Both the position numbers and the translations under genes were made by a program. DNA of 18,305 bases from contig JAEZGJ010000134.1 of assembly GCA_023416965.1 (NCBI GenBank), positions 1-18,305 of the forward strand, written 5' to 3'. The notes under the pieces are model-generated. The model saw only the letters and a program-made list of their open reading frames with translations. It was not told where the DNA came from and searched no databases. Position 1 is the stretch's first letter. Every line of letters begins with the position of its first letter. This document shows positions 13,959-18,305 of this stretch, piece by piece. The DNA comes from Pseudomonadota bacterium. GTDB lineage: Bacteria > Pseudomonadota > Alphaproteobacteria > Rhizobiales > Phreatobacteraceae.

Positions 13959-15746
13959 TTGACGTCTAACCCCGCCCCCGCAGCCGATGGTCTGGACCGC
14001 AAGGTCTTCGGAGATTTCTTCGCCCTCGCCGCCGGCTGGTGGACGGGAGCAACCGCGCGTCGCGCTTGGTTCCTGACGGCGGCGCTGGCGGCCTGCCTCA
14101 TCGTCAATGTCGGCATCAACTTCGCGGTCAACAGCTGGAACCGCCGGTTCTTCGACGCGCTGGAGAACACCGACACGCATACCGTGTTCTGGGCGGTCGT
14201 CGTCTTCCTCGGTCTCGTGGTCTGCGCCGCCGGCGTCGGAGTGGGCATCGTGCTGTCGCGCGAGACACTGCAGGTGCGCTGGCGCGAATGGCTCATCGGC
14301 TCGCTGGTGGACCGCTGGATCGGCGGCCAGCGCTACTATCGCATGGGCCTGGCGCGCACCGAGCCGGCCAATCCCGAATACCGCATCGCCGACGACACGC
14401 GGCTCGCCACCGAGCCCATCGTCGACTTCGCCATCGGGCTCCTGTCCTCCATCGTCTCGGCACTGACCTTCGTCGGCGTGCTCTGGGTGGTGGGCGGGGC
14501 CCTCACCGTGCAGATCGGCGGGGCCACCCTCTGGATCCCCGGCTACATGGTGCTGGCGGCGCTTTTCTACGGCATCGCCATGTCAGCCCTCATGCTGTGG
14601 GTCGGCCGCCGACTGCCGGGCGCCGTCGCCCGCCGCAACGAGGCGGAGGCCAAGCTGCGTTTCGAGCTGACGCGGCTGCGCGAGAATGCCGAGAGTGTCG
14701 CGCTGATCCGCGGCGAGGCGGACGAGAGGCGGGCGCTCGGCGCCACCTATCAGGATCTCGTCCAGCGCTGGCTGGGCGTCGTGCGCCGCCACGGCCACAT
14801 CACCTGGCTGACCAATGGCAGCGGCGTCTTCGTGCCGGTCCTGCCGCTGCTGCTGGCAGCGCCCAAATACCTGTCGGGCGAGTTCACCCTTGGGCAGGTG
14901 ACCCAGCTCGCCGGCGCCTTCCTGCAGGTGCAGGTCGCCATCGCCTGGCTGGTCGACAATTTCCGGGCGCTCGCCCAGTGCTACGCCTCCATGCAGCGCG
15001 TCACCGAACTGACCAACGCCATCGACGACATCGACGGCGATTTCGAGCGCGGCCAGACCGGCGGACTGGTTCTCGTCCCCTCGGAGACCGGCGCCGTGAG
15101 GCTCGACGATCTCACCATCTCGGACCGCAGCGGTCGCGTGCTGATCGACCGGGCCCATGCCCGTATCGAGGCCGGCGAGAAGGTCATGGTCTCAGGCGAG
15201 AGCGGCACGGGGAAGTCGACCCTGGTGCGGGCGCTGGCGGGACTCTGGCCCTGGGGAGACGGCGCTATCGCCCTGCCGGCGGGCGGCACGATCGCCTTCG
15301 TGCCCGAACGGGCCTATCTGCCGGCGGGCACCCTGCGCGGCGCGCTGCTCTATCCGGCCCAGACCCTGGCGGTCGACGACGCCATCCTGAGCGAGGCGCT
15401 GATCGAGGCCGGGCTCGGCTATCTCTCCCAGCGGCTCGACGAGGTCGACCGCTGGGACCAGACGCTGTCCAACGGCGAGCGCCAGCGCCTCGCCATCGCG
15501 CGCCTGCTCGTGCAGCGGCCGGATCTCGTCATCCTCGACGGTGCCACCAGTGCCCTCGACGAGGGCGGCGAGGCGCGGCTGATGGCGACGCTGGTCGCGG
15601 CCCTCGAGGGCTCGACGCTGATTAGCGTCGGCCTGAGGCCCGGCCTCGAGGCGCTGCACGACCGCAAGCTCCTGCTCTCCCGCGGCGAGCGCGGCGCCCG
15701 CCTCGCCTCCGTCGCCCTGCGGCCGATGGCGGCCGCCGTCACCTGA
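13959..15746 (+). CDS. ABC transporter permease/ATPase fusion (YddA/SbmA-BacA-like) with degenerate ATPase motifs
   Basis: About 595 residues from a TTG at 13959. No in-frame ATG or GTG precedes the conserved start; TTG at 13911 is an alternative. Residues ~10-330 form a membrane domain of the ABC_membrane_2/SbmA-BacA type with several helices (FLTAALAACLIVNVGINFAV) and the cytosolic stretch AKLRFELTRLRENAESVALI. The ATPase domain has an intact Walker A GESGTGKST (413-421, Lys419), a signature LSNGER (503-508), Walker B VILD (Asp527) and D-loop SALD. Three catalytic positions are changed: Q-loop Gln is Glu450 (FVPERAYLP), the Glu after Walker B is Gly528 (LDGATSALD), and the H-loop His is Leu559 (SVGLRP). 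Hydrolysis is probably weak or lost. Relatives move peptides or vitamin-like compounds; the substrate is unknown. Confidence 0.88.
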   Translation: MTSNPAPAADGLDRKVFGDFFALAAGWWTGATARRAWFLTAALAACLIVNVGINFAVNSWNRRFFDALENTDTHTVFWAVVVFLGLVVCAAGVGVGIVLSRETLQVRWREWLIGSLVDRWIGGQRYYRMGLARTEPANPEYRIADDTRLATEPIVDFAIGLLSSIVSALTFVGVLWVVGGALTVQIGGATLWIPGYMVLAALFYGIAMSALMLWVGRRLPGAVARRNEAEAKLRFELTRLRENAESVALIRGEADERRALGATYQDLVQRWLGVVRRHGHITWLTNGSGVFVPVLPLLLAAPKYLSGEFTLGQVTQLAGAFLQVQVAIAWLVDNFRALAQCYASMQRVTELTNAIDDIDGDFERGQTGGLVLVPSETGAVRLDDLTISDRSGRVLIDRAHARIEAGEKVMVSGESGTGKSTLVRALAGLWPWGDGAIALPAGGTIAFVPERAYLPAGTLRGALLYPAQTLAVDDAILSEALIEAGLGYLSQRLDEVDRWDQTLSNGERQRLAIARLLVQRPDLVILDGATSALDEGGEARLMATLVAALEGSTLISVGLRPGLEALHDRKLLLSRGERGARLASVALRPMAAAVT

Positions 15747-15791
15747 CCTTCCATCACGGCCGCTCGCGGCGCGTTCAAGAGGACCTGCAGC

Positions 15792-16367
15792 ATGTCTCTC
15801 CACATCTGGGATCACTTCTGGGACCTGAGGGTCAAGGAATGCCCCTGCGACGTCCATTTCTGCGACTGGCTCGACGAGAACGAGGTGTCGGGCAAGGCGA
15901 TCTTCCACTTCGGCACCGGCGGGCACCACATTCTCGGCCTGCACAATGTCGAGAAGGACCGCAAGAACGTCATCCTCGGCATCACCGCCTCGCCCGGCGA
16001 GATCCGCACCTACGAGACGATGATCGTCGAGAATCCGGAGCTCGGCTGGGGCTACAAGGCACTGTTCGGCGATATCTACCAGCTCGACGCACGGCTCCTG
16101 CCGATGTTCGACGTGGTCACCCTGTTCCATGTCGGCGAGTTCCGCACCGAGGCCAACGACGCCTATGGCGGGCTGACCGACTACCAGATGGTGAAGCTCC
16201 TCGTCGGCCAGACCAGGCCGGGCGGCACCGTCGCCTTCTATGCCGGCTCCTACGCCTATGACATCGCCAAGGTGCAGCACGACAAGATGGTCGAGGAAGG
16301 CCTGCTGGTGCCGAAGGGGCAGTACAAGACCCTGCCGCTGTTCGAGCGGACGGCCAAGCCGGTCTGA
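15792..16367 (+). CDS. Uncharacterised protein with methyltransferase-like sequence pattern
   Basis: A 191-residue cytosolic protein with a strong AAGAGGA ribosome-binding site eight bases before the ATG. It begins MSLHIWDHFWDLRVKECPCD, with Cys17 and Cys19. It has a glycine-rich first motif (AIFHFGTGGHHILGL), then VILGITASPGEIRTYE, then MFDVVTLFHVGEF, then TRPGGTVAFYAGS. This order resembles motifs I, II, IV and VI of class I SAM-dependent methyltransferases, though motif I has HFGTGGHH instead of the usual acidic DxGxGxG. It may be a diverged methyltransferase or a catalytically inert relative. It follows the ABC transporter by 45 bp with no terminator between them, so co-transcription is likely. 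I do not recognise a specific family. Confidence 0.85.
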   Translation: MSLHIWDHFWDLRVKECPCDVHFCDWLDENEVSGKAIFHFGTGGHHILGLHNVEKDRKNVILGITASPGEIRTYETMIVENPELGWGYKALFGDIYQLDARLLPMFDVVTLFHVGEFRTEANDAYGGLTDYQMVKLLVGQTRPGGTVAFYAGSYAYDIAKVQHDKMVEEGLLVPKGQYKTLPLFERTAKPV

Positions 16368-16408
16368 TCCCGCCAGACCCGCCCCACCCATCCGGTGGCT
16401 TGCCAAGC

Positions 16409-16442
16409 GTCACGGTCCGGCCGATCATGAATGGACCGTGAC
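16409..16442. repeat. Perfect 10-bp inverted repeat upstream of the DUF2794 gene
   Basis: GTCACGGTCC (16409-16418) and GGACCGTGAC (16433-16442) are perfect inverted copies separated by 14 bases, ending 27 bases before the DUF2794 start. It could form a stable leader hairpin just ahead of the ribosome-binding site or serve as an operator. There is no T-run after it, so a terminator is unlikely. Confidence 0.7.
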
Positions 16443-16469
16443 ACGAGCCGGAGCGCCGGAAGGAGCCTC

Positions 16470-16823
16470 ATGTCCGACATGGATTCGCGAATCCCGGGCA
16501 CCGTCATCCCCCTGAATGCCGGTGCCTCCCCCCCGCGGGTCTCCTTCGATCGGCGCGAACTGCAGGCGATCCTCCAGCTCTACGGACGCATGGTCGCAGC
16601 CGGCGAGTGGCGCGACTACGCCATCGACTTCCTGAAGGGGAAAGCGGTCTTCGCCATCTTCCGCCGCGCCTCGGAAATGCCACTCTACCGGGTGGAGAAG
16701 AACCCGGAGGCCAAGCAGGGGCCCTATGCCGTCATCAACACGGCGGGCCTCGTGCTGAAACGCGGGCACGACCTGAGGCGGGTGCTCGCCGTCCTCGAAA
16801 AGCCGCTGCACGTCGTCCAGTAG
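16470..16823 (+). CDS. DUF2794 family protein
   Basis: A 117-residue protein matching the alphaproteobacterial DUF2794 family over residues ~24-115. The core is FDRRELQAILQLYGRMVAAG, EWRDYAIDFLKGKAVFAIFR, the SEMPLYRVEKNPE segment, and the ending LVLKRGHDLRRVLAVLEKPL. The family has no known function. It is compact, soluble and rich in basic residues, without membrane segments or catalytic motifs I recognise. The ATG at 16470 is preceded by a strong GGAAGGAG site four bases away, which decides it over the upstream in-frame ATG at 16431 that lies inside the inverted repeat. Confidence 0.88.
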   Translation: MSDMDSRIPGTVIPLNAGASPPRVSFDRRELQAILQLYGRMVAAGEWRDYAIDFLKGKAVFAIFRRASEMPLYRVEKNPEAKQGPYAVINTAGLVLKRGHDLRRVLAVLEKPLHVVQ

Positions 16824-16880
16824 GACGCCCCCCGCCACCCGATCACGCCGTCGCCGCAGGGATGTCCTGCGCCTGCGTCC

Positions 16881-16908
16881 TTGACGCCGCGCCACGCCGC
16901 GCTATCGT
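16881..16908 (+). promoter_or_regulatory. Sigma70-type promoter of the acyl-CoA dehydrogenase genes
   Basis: TTGACG (16881-16886) is followed after 16 bases by TATCGT (16903-16908), giving five and four matches to the consensus boxes. Transcription would begin near 16915. That leaves a leader of about 60 bases to the ATG at 16978 but too short a leader for an ATG at 16930. Confidence 0.5.
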
Positions 16909-16909
16909 C

Positions 16910-16935
16910 ATGAAAAGCCATTTCATTCTATGAAA
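16910..16935. promoter_or_regulatory. Putative operator over the transcription start of the acyl-CoA dehydrogenase genes
   Basis: Three alternating hexamers ATGAAA (16910-16915), TTTCAT (16921-16926) and ATGAAA (16930-16935) make two overlapping dyads, with spacers of five and three bases. They start one base after the predicted -10 box and cover the predicted transcription start. This is a typical place for a repressor site. The AT-rich block also stands out from its GC-rich surroundings. The bound protein is unknown. Confidence 0.5.
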
Positions 16936-16977
16936 CGTCTCGTCCGCGCCGGACGGGCCGGGGATGTTACGCCCGCC

Positions 16978-18138
16978 ATGACGACCTTCGCGCCGCTGCC
17001 CCATGCCACAATTCCCGCCGCGGACGAGGCCCTGCGCGCGGAGGTGAAGGCCTTCCTCGCCGAGGCTCTCGCCGGCATGCCGCCGGAGAAGCGGGCACGC
17101 TCCTGGATGGGCGCCGACCCGGCCTTCAGCCGGGCGCTGGGCCGGCGCGGCTGGCTGGGCCTCAGCCTGCCGAAGCGCTATGGCGGCGCCGAGCGCGGCT
17201 TCTTCGCCCGATTCGTCATCGCCGAGGAGCTGCTGGCGGCGGGGGCTCCGGTGGCGGCGCACTGGATCACGGACCGGCAGTCCGGCCCCCTCATCCTGCG
17301 CTACGGCACGGAGGCGCAGCGCGCCTTCTACCTGCCCAAGATCTCGGCCGGCGAGATCTTCTTCTGCATCGGCATGAGCGAGCCCAATTCCGGCTCGGAC
17401 CTCGCCAGCGTGCGCACCCGCGCCGAGCCGCTGCCGGGCGGCGGCTACCGTCTCAACGGACGGAAGATCTGGACCAGCAACGCGGCGATCTGCCACTACA
17501 TGATCGCGCTGGTGCGCGCGTCGGGAACCACCGAGGACCGCCACAAGGGCCTGTCGCAGGTCATCATCGACCTGAAGCAGCCGGGCATCACCATCCGCCC
17601 CATCCGCGACCTCTCGGGCGATGCCCATTTCGCCGAGGTGAGCTTCGACGACGTGGTCCTGCCGCCCGACGCCCTCATCGGCGAGGAGGGCGCGGGCTGG
17701 GAACAGGTCAACGCCGAGCTCGCCTTCGAGCGCTCGGGGCCGGAGCGCATCCTCTCCTCCATGGTCCTCGTCGACACCTGGCTCGACTATCTGAAGAGCC
17801 TGCCGTCCCCGAGCCCCGACGACGTGGTGCTCGTCGGACGGCTCGCCGCCCATCTCGCCGCGCTGCGGGCCCTGTCCCTCGGCGTCACCGCGCGGCTCGT
17901 CGCCGGGGAGAGCCCGGTGGTCCACGCCGCCCTCGTCAAGGATCTCGGCACCACCTACGAGCAGATGATCCCGCGGGCGATTTCCGCGGCACTCGCCGCC
18001 GATCCCGGCGCGACCCCGCCCGACGCGCTCATGCGCACGCTCGCCTATACGGCGAGCATGGCGCCCTCCTTCTCCCTGCGCGGCGGCACGCGCGAGATCC
18101 TGCGCGGCATGATCGCCCGCGGCATCGGCCTCCGGTGA
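16978..18138 (+). CDS. Acyl-CoA dehydrogenase
   Basis: A 386-residue flavoprotein that introduces the alpha-beta double bond in an acyl-CoA and hands electrons to EtfAB. The N-terminal helical domain includes RGWLGLSLPKRYGG. The middle domain has MSEPNSGSDLASVRT (Ser134-Asp141, FAD/acyl contact) and RKIWTSNAA. The C-terminal domain ends SLRGGTREILRGMIARGIGLR. The position of the MCAD catalytic Glu is a Gly (Gly369 in RGGT), but FERSG offers Glu251 close to where isovaleryl-CoA dehydrogenase has its catalytic base. The enzyme is likely active with a branched-chain-type arrangement. The ATG at 16978 is preferred over 16930, which lies in the operator-like repeat. A second dehydrogenase gene starts five bases after the stop, so the two probably form an operon. 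Confidence 0.9.
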   Translation: MTTFAPLPHATIPAADEALRAEVKAFLAEALAGMPPEKRARSWMGADPAFSRALGRRGWLGLSLPKRYGGAERGFFARFVIAEELLAAGAPVAAHWITDRQSGPLILRYGTEAQRAFYLPKISAGEIFFCIGMSEPNSGSDLASVRTRAEPLPGGGYRLNGRKIWTSNAAICHYMIALVRASGTTEDRHKGLSQVIIDLKQPGITIRPIRDLSGDAHFAEVSFDDVVLPPDALIGEEGAGWEQVNAELAFERSGPERILSSMVLVDTWLDYLKSLPSPSPDDVVLVGRLAAHLAALRALSLGVTARLVAGESPVVHAALVKDLGTTYEQMIPRAISAALAADPGATPPDALMRTLAYTASMAPSFSLRGGTREILRGMIARGIGLR

Positions 18139-18143
18139 CTTCC

Positions 18144-18305
18144 ATGACCGACACACTCATCGCCGATAGCGCCGACCGCCTGATGGCGGAGGTCGTCACC
18201 CCCGCCGCCGTGCGCGCCCTGAAGGACCTCGCCTCAGCAGCTCCCGTCTGGAGCGCGCTGGCCGAATCCGGCTTCCTCGACGCTCTCGTCGCCGAGGCCG
18301 AGGGC
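18144..18305 (+). CDS. Probable second acyl-CoA dehydrogenase, N-terminal fragment
   Basis: The reading frame starts at ATG 18144, five bases after the preceding stop, and stays open to the window edge (54 codons). It begins MTDTLIADSADRLMAEVVTP and ends with SALAESGFLDALVAEAEG. The helical start and the W-x-x-L-A-E-x-G-F segment are what is seen at the N-terminus of acyl-CoA dehydrogenases. Two adjacent genes for divergent acyl-CoA dehydrogenases often encode subunits of one enzyme. The fragment is too short to exclude another identity. Confidence 0.65.
   Translation, partial: MTDTLIADSADRLMAEVVTPAAVRALKDLASAAPVWSALAESGFLDALVAEAEG

Noticed and set aside
16843..18156. 437-codon reverse-strand frame opposite the acyl-CoA dehydrogenase
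   Set aside because: Antisense to a gene with clear acyl-CoA dehydrogenase motifs; no motifs of its own.

Overview
The window is compact, GC-rich chromosomal DNA with about 20 genes, mostly housekeeping. No transposase, integron, phage gene, CRISPR array, rRNA or tRNA was seen. The gene set suggests an alphaproteobacterium, probably of the order Hyphomicrobiales (Rhizobiales). It includes the C-terminus of the large NAD-glutamate dehydrogenase, an etfB-etfA-3-hydroxyacyl-CoA dehydrogenase cluster, a xerD-accA-L,D-transpeptidase run and a DUF2794 gene. That assignment is inferred from gene content and codon use; no 16S gene is present.

Bases 1-2817: the tail of NAD-glutamate dehydrogenase overlaps a secreted alpha/beta-hydrolase gene by 4 bp. 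Next come a tiny reverse-strand gene resembling YjfB-type putative motility proteins and a divergent membrane-bound diguanylate cyclase. Bases 2824-6518 (reverse strand): exonuclease III, then etfB and etfA (one-base overlap, behind a good sigma70-type promoter), then 3-hydroxybutyryl-CoA dehydrogenase. The last three fit acyl-CoA or hydroxyacyl-CoA oxidation feeding electrons to the quinone pool.

Bases 6697-10744 (forward): a 49-residue membrane protein coupled to xerD, accA behind a leader rich in inverted repeats, and a lipoprotein L,D-transpeptidase with a 300-residue low-complexity tail, closed by a clear intrinsic terminator. Bases 10806-12831 (reverse): RNA 2',3'-cyclic phosphodiesterase, a stand-alone class I glutamine amidotransferase and a single-domain response regulator. 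An exact 25-bp tandem repeat, each copy with a perfect 14-bp palindrome, separates the first two.

Bases 12905-18305 (forward): an AEC-family transporter, a fused permease/ATPase ABC transporter, an uncharacterised protein with a methyltransferase-like pattern, DUF2794, and two consecutive acyl-CoA dehydrogenase genes (the second cut by the window end) behind a promoter/operator-like region. The acyl-CoA dehydrogenases are functionally linked to the EtfAB and hydroxyacyl-CoA dehydrogenase encoded about 12 kb upstream.

I found no convincing new multi-gene system. The most unusual items are the ABC transporter, whose ATPase domain lacks the Q-loop Gln, catalytic Glu and switch His together, and the palindromic tandem repeat at 11483-11532.
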